A DNA stretch of 33,582 nucleotides from Acidimicrobiia bacterium (GCA_016932695.1 JAFGCH010000095.1:1-33582); one strand, 5' to 3'. Numbered from the stretch's first letter, positions 15,703 to 24,931 are shown. The notes: a model not told the origin generated them from the letters alone. A program made the numbers and translations.

Positions 15703-18111
15703 ATGGGCATCCGGATAAAGCGGGTAGCCGTGCTGGGAGCCGGGGTGATGGGGCAAGGGATCGCCGCCCACCTGGCCAACGCCGGCATCCCCTCGTACCT
15801 CTTCGACATCGCTCCCGGCGAACTGACCGCCGATGAGCAGAAGAAGGGCCTCACGCTGGAGAGCCGGGCGGTGCGCAATCGCATCGCCGACGCCGGCGTG
15901 GCGGCCATGGTCAAAACGAGCCCGGCGCTGCTCTACCGCACCGACCTGGCCTCGCTCGTCACCCCGTGCAACTACGTGGACGACATGGAGCGCATCGGGG
16001 AGTGCGACTGGATCGTCGAGGTGGTGGTAGAGCGCCTCGACATCAAGCAGCGGGTCTTCGCCGACGTGGAGAAGCACCGCAAGCCGGGCAGCATCATCTC
16101 CTCGAACACCTCCGGGCTGTCGGTGGCCGCCATGGCCGAGGGGCGGAGCGACGACTTCCGCCGCCACTTCATGGTGACCCACTTCTTCAACCCGGTGCGC
16201 TACATGCGCCTGCTGGAGATGATCCCCTGCGCCGACACCGACCCCGATCTCTTCGCCGCCATGGCTGAGTTCGGCGAGAAGGTGCTGGGCAAGGGCATCG
16301 TCTACGGCAAGGACACCCCGAACTTCGTGGCCAACCGCATCGGGGTGTTCGGCATCGTCTCCACCGTCCACTGGATGAAGGAACTGGGCATTGGGGTCTC
16401 CGAGACCGACAAGGTGTTCGGCCCGACCATGGGCCGGCCCTCCTCGGCGGTCTTCCGCACCGCCGACATCGTGGGCCTCGACACCATGGTCCACGTCATC
16501 GGCACCATCGCCGAAGGCTGTCCGGACGATCCCTGGCGCGACCGCTTCGCCGTCCCCGAGTTCCTGCGGGAGATGGTGGGCAAGGGCCTGCTCGGGGCCA
16601 AGACCCGAGCCGGCTTCTACAAGAAGGTCAAGGGTGAGGGTGGCAGCAAGATCCAGGCCATCGACCTCGAGACCCTGGAGTACGCCGACCAGCCGGAGGC
16701 CCGCCTGGCCGCCATCGGCGCCGCCCGCAAGCAGGACGCAGTGGGCGACAAGATCCGCGAGATGGTCTGGTTCGACGACAAGTACGGGCAACTCGCCTGG
16801 AAGGTGACGGCGGAGATCGCCATCTACTCGGCGCAACTGCTCGGAGAGATCGCCGACGACATCGTCAACATCGACCGGGCGCTGCGCTGGGGCTTCAACT
16901 ACGAGTTGGGCCCGTTCGAGACCTGGGACGCCATCGGCCTCGAGCGCTCCGTGCAGCGCATGCGCGACGAAGGCATGGACGTCCCGCCCATCGTGGAGAC
17001 CCTGCTGGCCAAGGGCGAGGGCTCCTGGTACGTCAAGCGAGACGGGGTGCGGTACTTCTGGGACGCGGCGTCGGCCGAGTACCGGCCGGTGCCCACCGAC
17101 ACCCGGGCGATCTACCTGCCCTTCCTTGCCGAGCGTAACGCGGTGATCTCCCGCAACGACGGCGCCACCCTGTACGACATGGGCGACGGAGTGGCCTGCG
17201 TGGAGTTCCACACCAAGATGAACTCCATCGACGCCGCCATCATCGGCATGCTCGATGAGGCCTGCGAGCGGGTGAACGCCGGGGAGCTGGCCGGCCTGGT
17301 GGTCGGCAACGAGGCCCCCAACTTCTCCGTAGGGGCCAACGTAGGCCTGGTCGCCATGCTGGCCATGAACAAGGACTGGGCCGGCATCGAAGCTGCCGTC
17401 AAGGGCATCCAGGATGCCCACATGAAGATGAAGTACTGCAACGGCCCGGTGGTCGTAGCCCCGCGTGGCATGGCCCTGGGCGGCGGATGCGAGTGCGTCA
17501 TGCACGGCGATGCGGTGCGGGCCGCGGCCGAGTCCTACATGGGCCTGGTCGAGCTCGGGGTGGGCTTGGTGCCCGCCGGCGGCGGGTGCAAGGAGATGGC
17601 GCTGCGCCACTACGGCAGCATCCCCCACGGGGTGAAGGCAGACCTCTTCCCGTTCATGGAGAAGGTCTTCACCACCATCGGGATGGCCAAGGTATCCACC
17701 AGCGCCGAGGAGGCCCGTCAGTACGGGTTCCTGAAGCCCGGCGACAAGCTCTCGCTGAACCCCGAGATGCTGCTGGCCGACGCCAAGGCCGACGTGCTGG
17801 CCATGCTGTCAACCGGCTACCGCCCGCCCCTGGCCCGGAAGATCCCGGTTCCCGGGGAAGGCGGCATCGCCGCCCTCAAGATCGCCATCCACACCATGAA
17901 GATGGGTGGCTACCTGACGGAGTACGACCAGTTCCTCGGTCACAAGCTGGCCTACATCATCTGCGGCGGGGACGTGCCCGCCGGCACGGAACTGACCGAG
18001 CAACAACTGCTCGACCTCGAGCGCGAGGCCTTCGTGAGCCTCTGCGGCGAACAGCGGACCATGGACCGCATCATGCACATGCTGGAAAAGGGCAAGCCGC
18101 TACGGAACTGA
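15703..18111 (+). CDS. fadN: Bifunctional 3-hydroxyacyl-CoA dehydrogenase / enoyl-CoA hydratase, FadN-like domain order
   Basis: N-terminal VAVLGAGVMGQGIAAHLANAG Rossmann motif; C-terminal crotonase fold with NFSVGAN and VELGVGLVPAGGGCKE; RBS gaggagg. Confidence 0.93.
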   Translation: MGIRIKRVAVLGAGVMGQGIAAHLANAGIPSYLFDIAPGELTADEQKKGLTLESRAVRNRIADAGVAAMVKTSPALLYRTDLASLVTPCNYVDDMERIGECDWIVEVVVERLDIKQRVFADVEKHRKPGSIISSNTSGLSVAAMAEGRSDDFRRHFMVTHFFNPVRYMRLLEMIPCADTDPDLFAAMAEFGEKVLGKGIVYGKDTPNFVANRIGVFGIVSTVHWMKELGIGVSETDKVFGPTMGRPSSAVFRTADIVGLDTMVHVIGTIAEGCPDDPWRDRFAVPEFLREMVGKGLLGAKTRAGFYKKVKGEGGSKIQAIDLETLEYADQPEARLAAIGAARKQDAVGDKIREMVWFDDKYGQLAWKVTAEIAIYSAQLLGEIADDIVNIDRALRWGFNYELGPFETWDAIGLERSVQRMRDEGMDVPPIVETLLAKGEGSWYVKRDGVRYFWDAASAEYRPVPTDTRAIYLPFLAERNAVISRNDGATLYDMGDGVACVEFHTKMNSIDAAIIGMLDEACERVNAGELAGLVVGNEAPNFSVGANVGLVAMLAMNKDWAGIEAAVKGIQDAHMKMKYCNGPVVVAPRGMALGGGCECVMHGDAVRAAAESYMGLVELGVGLVPAGGGCKEMALRHYGSIPHGVKADLFPFMEKVFTTIGMAKVSTSAEEARQYGFLKPGDKLSLNPEMLLADAKADVLAMLSTGYRPPLARKIPVPGEGGIAALKIAIHTMKMGGYLTEYDQFLGHKLAYIICGGDVPAGTELTEQQLLDLEREAFVSLCGEQRTMDRIMHMLEKGKPLRN

Positions 18112-18133
18112 GCAGGCGAAAAGGAGCAAACGA

Positions 18134-19285
18134 ATGAGCACTGGAGTTGTCGTAACCCACGCCTACCGGACGGCAGTGGGCCGGTCGGGGCGGGGGACCC
18201 TGCGACACACCCGGCCCGACGAACTGTTGGGGCTCCTGATCAAGGCCTTCCTCGAGCGGGTTCCCCAAGTCGATCCGGCCACCATCGACGACGTCATCAT
18301 CGGCTGCGCCTTCCCCGAGGCGGAGCAGGGCATGAACGTGGCTCGCATCGCCGCCTTGCGCGCCGGCCTGCCGGTGAGCGTCCCGGCGATGACGGTCAAC
18401 CGGTTCTGCTCCTCGGGCCTGCAGACGCTGGCCACCGGGGCCTCGCAGATTGCGGCCGGCTGGTCGCAGATCGTGCTGACCGGCGGGGTCGAGTCCATGA
18501 CCCTGGTCCCCATGGGCGGGGGCAAGCCCGCCCCCAACCCCTACCTGGCGGACACCACTCCTAGCTTCTACGAAGCGATGGGGATCACCAGCGAGACGGT
18601 GACCTCCCGCTACGGGGTGAGCCGGGCCGACCAGGACGCCTTCGGCCTGGAGTCGAACCGCCGGGCGCTGGCCGCGATCCGCGAAGGGCGCTTCAAGGAC
18701 GAGATCATCCCCATCGCCACCAAGCTGGACGGCAAGGAGATCGTCTTCGACACCGATGACGGCCCTCGCGAGAGCACCCTAGAGGCCATGGCCAAGCTCC
18801 GTCCCGCCTTCGCGGTGAACGGCGCCTCGACAGCCGGGAACTCCTCGCAGACCTCCGACGGAGCGGCGGTGGAGTTGCTGATGACCCGGGCCAAGGCCGA
18901 GGAGCTGGGGTTCACCCCGCTGGCCGAACTGGTGGCCTATCAGGTCGCCGGGGTCCATCCCGACGAGATGGGCATCGGGCCGTCGGTGGCCATCCCCAAG
19001 GTGCTGGAGAAGGCGGGGATGAGCGTCAAGGACATCGGCCTGTTCGAACTGAACGAGGCCTTCGCCAGCCAGGCGCTGTACTGCGTACGCACCCTGGGCC
19101 TGAACACCGACATCGTCAACGTGAACGGCGGGGCCATCGCCCTGGGCCACCCGCTGGGATGCACCGGCGCCAAACTCACCGCCAGCCTGCTGCACGAGAT
19201 GCAGCGGCGGCAGGTGGAGTACGGCATCGTCAGCATGTGCATCGGCGGCGGCATGGGAGCGGCGGCCATCTTCCGTCGCGGCTAG
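18134..19285 (+). CDS. fadA: Acetyl-CoA acyltransferase (FadA-type thiolase)
   Basis: NRFCSSGLQT active site; NEAFASQ; GGAIALGHPLGCTGA; MCIGGGMGAA. Confidence 0.95.
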   Translation: MSTGVVVTHAYRTAVGRSGRGTLRHTRPDELLGLLIKAFLERVPQVDPATIDDVIIGCAFPEAEQGMNVARIAALRAGLPVSVPAMTVNRFCSSGLQTLATGASQIAAGWSQIVLTGGVESMTLVPMGGGKPAPNPYLADTTPSFYEAMGITSETVTSRYGVSRADQDAFGLESNRRALAAIREGRFKDEIIPIATKLDGKEIVFDTDDGPRESTLEAMAKLRPAFAVNGASTAGNSSQTSDGAAVELLMTRAKAEELGFTPLAELVAYQVAGVHPDEMGIGPSVAIPKVLEKAGMSVKDIGLFELNEAFASQALYCVRTLGLNTDIVNVNGGAIALGHPLGCTGAKLTASLLHEMQRRQVEYGIVSMCIGGGMGAAAIFRRG

Positions 19286-19301
19286 CCCGCAGACCGTTGG
19301 G

Positions 19302-19329
19302 AGGGGCGGCGGGGTGACCCGCCGCCCCT
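19302..19329 (+). terminator. 12-bp hairpin terminator after fadA
   Basis: AGGGGCGGCGGG-gtga-CCCGCCGCCCCT. Confidence 0.65.
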
Positions 19330-19375
19330 TCGCGTGACCTCAACTCTGCCCCCGGTCGCGGCCGATCTGATACCG

Positions 19376-20977
19376 ATGCGGCTCCTTCTCTGCCTCGCCC
19401 TCGCCCTGGCCCCCGTCCTGGGGCCCGTCCCGGCCGGCACCGCGCTCGCGCCGGCCCCGGGGCGCACCCTGCATGTGGCTCCCGGCGGCTCCGACTCCGC
19501 GGCCGGCACGGCCGCCGATCCCTGGGCCACCATCCAGCATGCCGTAGACCAGGCCCTCCCCGGCGACACGCTGCTGCTGGCCCCCGGGACCTATGCCGGC
19601 GCCCGCATCGAACACTCGGGCGGTCCCGGCGCCTGGATCACCCTGCGCTCGGAGGTGCCGGGCGCCGCGGTGGTGGACCGCCCCGGGCCCGCCAACCGCC
19701 ACGGGAGCAACCTGGAAGTCGAGACCTGGGATGGCGACGGCACCGTGGCCTACTGGGTCGTCGAAGGCCTCGAAGTGCGCAACGCCCCTTCGTGGGGCAT
19801 CGACGTGCGGGGCAGCGCCTCGGCTCACTCCCATCACGTCATCATCCGGGGCAACCACGTTCACCACAACGGCCTCACCACCGGGCGCACCGGCATCTTC
19901 TTCGCCTTCACCGACCGGGTGTGGGTGCTGGACAACCACAGCCACCACAACGGGGAGCACGGGGTCTACCTCTCCAACAGCGGCGACCGCTTCGTGGTGC
20001 GAGACAACCGCCTGGAGCACAACGCCGGGTGCGGGCTGCACGTCAACGGAGATGCTTCCGCAGGCGGGGACGGCATCATCTCCCACGGGGTGGTGGCCTA
20101 CAACCTCATCCGGGAGAACGGATCCGCCGGCGGGGCGGGAATCAACCTGGACGGGGTCACCGACACGGTGGTCGCCGGCAACGTGCTCGCCGAGAACCAC
20201 GCCACCGGCATCGCCCTCTTCCGCCAGGACGGAGCCCTGTGCACCCGGCGCGTCACCGTGGCGGCCAACACCGTGGTCCAGGCCGCCGACGGCCGCTGGG
20301 CCCTGCTCGTCGGCGGCGTTGGGTGCCGGGACATCACCGTGGAAAGCAACGTGCTCCTCACTCGCCATCCGTGGCGCGGCTCCATCGCCCTGGCGAGCGT
20401 CGGAGTGCCGGGCTTCACGAGCGACCACAACGTGCTTACCGGGCGCTTCAGCCTCGACGGCGGCGACACGGTGATCGGCCCTTCCGGCTGGGGAGCCGCC
20501 ACCGGGCAGGACGCAGTGTCGGCAACTTCCACACCCGAGGCGGCGCTCCTCCCCGGCCGCTACCGCCACCGGCCGGGAGGGCCCGCCGAAGACACCGGGC
20601 TCCCGGCGCCCTTGCGCCGCGACTTCGAAGGGGTCTCTCGGCCTGCGGGCGGAGCATGGGATGCCGGGGCCTTCGAAACCCCCTGGTGCGGCGGGGGGCC
20701 GGCCACCCTGGTGGGAACGCCTGAAGCAGACGACCTGATCGGCACGGCGGCGGCCGACCGCATCGCCGGCCTAGGTGGGGACGACCTGGTTCGTGCCGGC
20801 GGCGGTGACGACGCCGTCTGCGGCGGCTCCGGCCAGGACCACCTGCAGGGCGGGGCCGGGGACGATCGCCTCCAGGGCGGCCCGGGTGCCGACTCTGCCG
20901 ACGGTGGCCCGGGGACGGACCGCTGCCGCGCCGAAGACTCGATGCGCTGCGAGGGGCTCCGCCGATCCCTTGGTTAG
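19376..20977 (+). CDS. Secreted right-handed parallel beta-helix protein with C-terminal RTX-like calcium-binding repeats
   Basis: Signal MRLLLCLALALAPVLGPVPAGTALA; PbH1 repeats (NHVHHNGLTTGRTGIF, NHSHHNGEHGVYL, NRLEHNAGCGLHV); C-terminal GGDDLVRAGGGDDAVCGGSGQDHLQGGAGDDRLQGG. Confidence 0.88.
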   Translation: MRLLLCLALALAPVLGPVPAGTALAPAPGRTLHVAPGGSDSAAGTAADPWATIQHAVDQALPGDTLLLAPGTYAGARIEHSGGPGAWITLRSEVPGAAVVDRPGPANRHGSNLEVETWDGDGTVAYWVVEGLEVRNAPSWGIDVRGSASAHSHHVIIRGNHVHHNGLTTGRTGIFFAFTDRVWVLDNHSHHNGEHGVYLSNSGDRFVVRDNRLEHNAGCGLHVNGDASAGGDGIISHGVVAYNLIRENGSAGGAGINLDGVTDTVVAGNVLAENHATGIALFRQDGALCTRRVTVAANTVVQAADGRWALLVGGVGCRDITVESNVLLTRHPWRGSIALASVGVPGFTSDHNVLTGRFSLDGGDTVIGPSGWGAATGQDAVSATSTPEAALLPGRYRHRPGGPAEDTGLPAPLRRDFEGVSRPAGGAWDAGAFETPWCGGGPATLVGTPEADDLIGTAAADRIAGLGGDDLVRAGGGDDAVCGGSGQDHLQGGAGDDRLQGGPGADSADGGPGTDRCRAEDSMRCEGLRRSLG

Positions 20978-21022
20978 CCCAACGCGCCGCCTTAGCCTTC
21001 CCGGCCCCGCTCCGGAGGCCCT

Positions 21023-21727
21023 GTGCCCATCGACGTCCGCACCCGTGTCGACCGCTTCCGCACCCGCCTGCCCTGGCTCGACTCCTCCCACTGCTTCAGC
21101 TTCGGTTCGCACTACGACCCGGCAAACACCCACCACGGGCTGCTCGTCGTCTCCAACGACGATGTGGTGCACCCCACCTCGGGCTTCGAGACCCACCCCC
21201 ACCGGGACATGGAGATCGTCACCTGGGTCCTCGAGGGCGAACTGGAGCACAAGGACACCTTGGGCAACACCGGGGCCGTCTATCCCGGCCTCGCCCAGCG
21301 CATGAGCGCCGGGCGGGGCATCTGGCACTCCGAAAAGAACCTCGACCCGGTGCGGGACGTCCACTTCGTGCAGATGTGGGTCCTTCCCGACACCGAGGGG
21401 ATCGACCCCTCCTACGAGCAACTCGACATCAACCCGCAACTGGCCCGCGGCGGGCTGGTCCCGGTGGCTTCCGGCAATGGCCTAGATGCTGCCATCCGCA
21501 TCCGCCAGCGCCATGCCACCTTGTGGGCGGGGCGCCTCACGCCCGGAGAGGCCGTGGTCGTACCCGACGCCCGCTTTGCACACGTCTACCTGGCCCGGGG
21601 CACCGCGGACCTCGACGGCGCCCCGCCGCTGGCCGCCGGAGACGCCGCCCGTCTCACCGACGCCGGCAGCCCCTTGCTCACCGCCGGGCCCCAAGGCGCC
21701 GAGGTGCTCGTGTGGGAGATGGGCTGA
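21023..21727 (+). CDS. Pirin family protein
   Basis: FGSHYDPANTHHGLLVVSNDDVVHPTSGFETHPHRDMEIVTWVLEGELEHKDTLGN; MSAGRGIWHSEKN; cupin metal-ligand pattern. Confidence 0.93.
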   Translation: MPIDVRTRVDRFRTRLPWLDSSHCFSFGSHYDPANTHHGLLVVSNDDVVHPTSGFETHPHRDMEIVTWVLEGELEHKDTLGNTGAVYPGLAQRMSAGRGIWHSEKNLDPVRDVHFVQMWVLPDTEGIDPSYEQLDINPQLARGGLVPVASGNGLDAAIRIRQRHATLWAGRLTPGEAVVVPDARFAHVYLARGTADLDGAPPLAAGDAARLTDAGSPLLTAGPQGAEVLVWEMG

Positions 21728-21794
21728 GCGGGACATCCGGCCGACGGCCCCACCTCCCGGTGAGTAGTAGCCCGCCCGCCGATATCGTTCGCTC

Positions 21795-22364
21795 GTGGCT
21801 TCCGTGCTCCTCTTCCACCACGCCCTGGGCTTGACGCCCGGGGTGCTCAACTTCGCCGCGTCCCTCCGCGCCGCGGGCCATCCGGTCGACACGCCCGACC
21901 TGTACAACGGCCGGACCTTCCCCGACATCGCCTCCGGCGTGGTTCATGCCGAAGAGATCGGGTTCGAGGCGGTGGCCGATCGAGGCGTCGCCGCCGCCAC
22001 CGGGTTCGACGAGAACCTCGTCTATGCCGGGTTCTCCCTGGGGGTGCTCCCGGCGCAGAAGCTGGCCCAGTCGCGCCCGGGGGCCCGAGGCGCGCTGTTC
22101 TATCACGCTGCGGTACCCCCCGCGATGTTCGGCACCCCGTGGCCCCCCGGGGTTCCTCTACAGATCCACCTCATGGCCGACGACGAGTGGGCCCGGGAGG
22201 ATGCCGAAGCAGCCCAGGCCCTGGTGCAGGAAGCCGGTGCGGAGCTCTTCGTGTACCCGGGCTCCTCTCATCTCTTCGCCGAGCCCGGCCTCCCCGACTA
22301 CGACCCCGCCGCGGCGGCCCTCCTCCTGCAGAGGACCCTGGCCTTCCTGCCGCGGCTCCGCTGA
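21795..22364 (+). CDS. Dienelactone hydrolase-like alpha/beta hydrolase
   Basis: VLLFHHALGLTPGV..DLYNGRTF..GFSLGVLPAQKLAQ..ALFYHAAVPP..YPGSSHLFAE. Confidence 0.85.
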   Translation: MASVLLFHHALGLTPGVLNFAASLRAAGHPVDTPDLYNGRTFPDIASGVVHAEEIGFEAVADRGVAAATGFDENLVYAGFSLGVLPAQKLAQSRPGARGALFYHAAVPPAMFGTPWPPGVPLQIHLMADDEWAREDAEAAQALVQEAGAELFVYPGSSHLFAEPGLPDYDPAAAALLLQRTLAFLPRLR

Positions 22365-22509
22365 CCTTCTGCAGAGATCGGACGGCCGGAGACCAGGCCG
22401 CGCTGCGCCCCCACCTCCGGAGGCCGAGGCCATCGCTCCGCCCCCTCCACCGCCCGGTAGCCCGGGCCCGAGTCACCGTCTCGCTGCCACCGAGAACTCG
22501 GCACGTCAA

Positions 22510-22532
22510 AGCGGCGGTCCAACACCGCCGCT
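22510..22532 (+). terminator. Perfect 9-bp hairpin between hydrolase and GNAT genes
   Basis: AGCGGCGGT-ccaac-ACCGCCGCT; no T tract. Confidence 0.35.
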
Positions 22533-22572
22533 GCCGTAGGCTGGGAGCCGTCGACCACTACAGAGGACCACA

Positions 22573-23073
22573 GTGAAGGTGCTCATCCGGGCCGAACAAC
22601 CCGGCGATGACGAAGACATCTCCGAGGTGCACATCCGCGCCTTCGGCCGCACCGCCGAGGCGGCGGTAGTCGAATCCCTGCGCGGCCAAGGTGCGCTGCT
22701 CGCCTCCCTGGTAGCCCTGGTGCGCGACCGCATCGTGGGCCACGTCGCCCTCTCCCCGGTGGAGATCAGCGACAGCCCCCGGGCAGCCGTGGCCCTGGGG
22801 CCGCTGGCAGTGGACCCCGAGCACCAGGGGCGGGGCATCGGCGGCATGCTGGTGGATGCCTTCCTGCAGCACTGCCGGGTGCGGGATGAAGGCCTGGTCG
22901 TCGTCCTCGGTTACCCCGACTACTACAGCCGCTTCGGCTTCACCCCGGCGGAGCGCCTCGGCCTGCATTACCGCGATGCCGGCGTGGCCTTCCAGGCGCT
23001 CGAGGTGCGCCCCGGGGCAGCCGACGGCCTGAGCGGCGAGGTCCGCTACCACCCGGCATTCGAACTGGCGTAG
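22573..23073 (+). CDS. GNAT family N-acetyltransferase
   Basis: LGPLAVDPEHQGRGIGGMLVDAFL acetyl-CoA motif; VLGYPDYYSRFGFTPAE. Confidence 0.93.
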   Translation: MKVLIRAEQPGDDEDISEVHIRAFGRTAEAAVVESLRGQGALLASLVALVRDRIVGHVALSPVEISDSPRAAVALGPLAVDPEHQGRGIGGMLVDAFLQHCRVRDEGLVVVLGYPDYYSRFGFTPAERLGLHYRDAGVAFQALEVRPGAADGLSGEVRYHPAFELA

Positions 23074-23224
23074 CCGCGTTTGCCCTCCGGTTGCCCGGCG
23101 GCCCTCCGGAGCAACGGCTGTTCTGGGCCCCACAGCCGCCCGCTCCCGGCAGCGACGACTAGTGTTCCTATCAATCCCGACCCCACCTGCGGGTTTCGGG
23201 TATCGGCTGACAGAGGGAAGAGAC

Positions 23225-24907
23225 ATGAACAAGTGGAGACTCATGGCGCTGCTCGCCGTGGTCGCCCTGCTCGTGGCCGCTTGCGGCGACGACGACGGCG
23301 AAGAGACCACGACGACGACGGCCGCCACCACCACGACTGCGGCGGCCTTCGAAGGCCTGTCCTACTCGGCGCCGGACTGCGACTACGGCGGCGAGTTCAT
23401 GACAATTGAGGCCGTCGATGAGCTGACCGTTCGTTTCGAGCTCTGCTACCCGGATGTGGCCTTCCGCTCGAAGGTGGCCTTCTCGGCCTTCGCCATCCAC
23501 CCGATGGAGCACCTCGAGGCAACCGGCGGCGGCGGGGATGCACTGGTCGGCAACCCGATCGGTACCGGCCCCTACATGCTCGAGCAGTGGGACCGGGGCA
23601 ACCAGTTGGTGATGAAGCGCTTCGACGACTACTGGGGCACACCGGCCATCGCCGAGACCCTGGTGTTCCGGTGGAGCTCCGAGGCCGCCCAGCGGCTGGT
23701 CGAGCTGCGTGCCGGCAGTGTCGACGGCATCGACAACGTCGGCCCCGACGACTTCCCCACGGTGGCCAACGACGCCGCCCTGCAGTTGATCGAGCGCCCC
23801 GCGCTGAACATCTTCTACATCGGGTTCAACAACAACTTCCCGCCGCTCGACAACGAGTTGGTGCGCCAGGCCCTGGCCATGGCCATCGACAAGGGGCGGA
23901 TCGTCGACAACTTCTACCCGCCGGGCTCCTCGGCGGCCGAGCAGTTCCTGCCCCCGGCTCTCCCCGGGTTCGCCCCTGGGGTGACCTGGTACGACTACGA
24001 CCTGCAGGCCGCTCGCGACCTGCTCGCTGATGCCGGCTACCCGGACGGGTTCGACATCGAACTCTCCTACCGTGACGTGGTGCGCGGCTACCTGCCGCAG
24101 CCGGCGGTGGTGGCTCAGGACATCCAGGCGCAGCTGGCGCAGATCGGCGTCAACGTCGAGATCGTCGTGATGGAGTCGGGTGCCTTCATCGACGCCGCCG
24201 ACGCCGGCGAGCTGCCCATGCACCTGCTGGGCTGGGGCGCCGACTACCCGGACGCCACCAACTTCTTCGACTACCACTTCGGGGCGGGCTCGTCGGACCA
24301 GTTCGGCGAGCAGTTCGAGGACATCACCACGCTGCTGACCCAGGCCGGCTCCCTGTCCGACCAGGCCGAGCGTGACGTCCTCTACGCCCAGGTGGCGGAG
24401 TTGATCAAGCAGCACGTGCCGATGATCCCGGTGGCCCACGGCGGCTCCGGCCTGGCCTACAAGGCCGACGTGGTCGGGGCCCATGCCAGCCCGCTGTCCA
24501 ACGAGCTCTTCTGGGTCATGGACCCGGGCGGCCGGGACACCTTCGTGTGGATGCAGAACGCCGAGCCCATCGGCCTCTACTGCGCCGACGAGAGCGACGG
24601 CGAGAGCCTGCGGGCCTGCGAGCAGATGAACGAGTCGCTGCTGGCCTTCGAGATCGGCGGCACCGGCACCGTGCCCAGCCTGGCCACGGCCTGCGATGCC
24701 AACGCCGACCTGACCGAGTGGACCTGCACGCTTCGCTCGGGCGTCACGTTCCACGACGGCAGCACCTTCGACGCCAACGACGTGGTCATGTCCTACCTGG
24801 TGCAGTGGGATGCCTCCCACCCGCTCCATGTGGGACGCGACGGCAGCTTCACCTACTTCCCCGGCCTGTTTGGGGGCTTCCTGAACCCGCCGGCCACGGA
24901 GGGCTAA
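23225..24907 (+). CDS. ABC transporter family-5 (peptide/DppA-OppA-like) substrate-binding lipoprotein, apparently circularly permuted
   Basis: Lipobox LLVAAC, Thr/Ala linker; begins with the SBP_bac_5 middle region (NPIGTGPYMLEQW..RFDDYWG); ends with the normally N-terminal block (NAEPIGLYC...ESLLAFEIGGTGTVPSLATACDANADLTEWTCTLRSGVTFHDGSTFDANDVVMS). Confidence 0.93.
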   Translation: MNKWRLMALLAVVALLVAACGDDDGEETTTTTAATTTTAAAFEGLSYSAPDCDYGGEFMTIEAVDELTVRFELCYPDVAFRSKVAFSAFAIHPMEHLEATGGGGDALVGNPIGTGPYMLEQWDRGNQLVMKRFDDYWGTPAIAETLVFRWSSEAAQRLVELRAGSVDGIDNVGPDDFPTVANDAALQLIERPALNIFYIGFNNNFPPLDNELVRQALAMAIDKGRIVDNFYPPGSSAAEQFLPPALPGFAPGVTWYDYDLQAARDLLADAGYPDGFDIELSYRDVVRGYLPQPAVVAQDIQAQLAQIGVNVEIVVMESGAFIDAADAGELPMHLLGWGADYPDATNFFDYHFGAGSSDQFGEQFEDITTLLTQAGSLSDQAERDVLYAQVAELIKQHVPMIPVAHGGSGLAYKADVVGAHASPLSNELFWVMDPGGRDTFVWMQNAEPIGLYCADESDGESLRACEQMNESLLAFEIGGTGTVPSLATACDANADLTEWTCTLRSGVTFHDGSTFDANDVVMSYLVQWDASHPLHVGRDGSFTYFPGLFGGFLNPPATEG

Positions 24908-24931
24908 GCCACCGTCTGAAACCGACCAACC

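Noticed and set aside
15568-17628. 686-aa minus-strand ORF opposite the FadN-like gene
   Set aside because: Shadow ORF; the plus strand encodes a clear bifunctional enzyme.
22370-22509. ORFs in the hydrolase-GNAT intergenic region (e.g. 22139-22576, 21946-22539)
   Set aside because: Mostly out-of-frame extensions through the hydrolase gene; Pro/Arg/Ser-rich with no domain signal.
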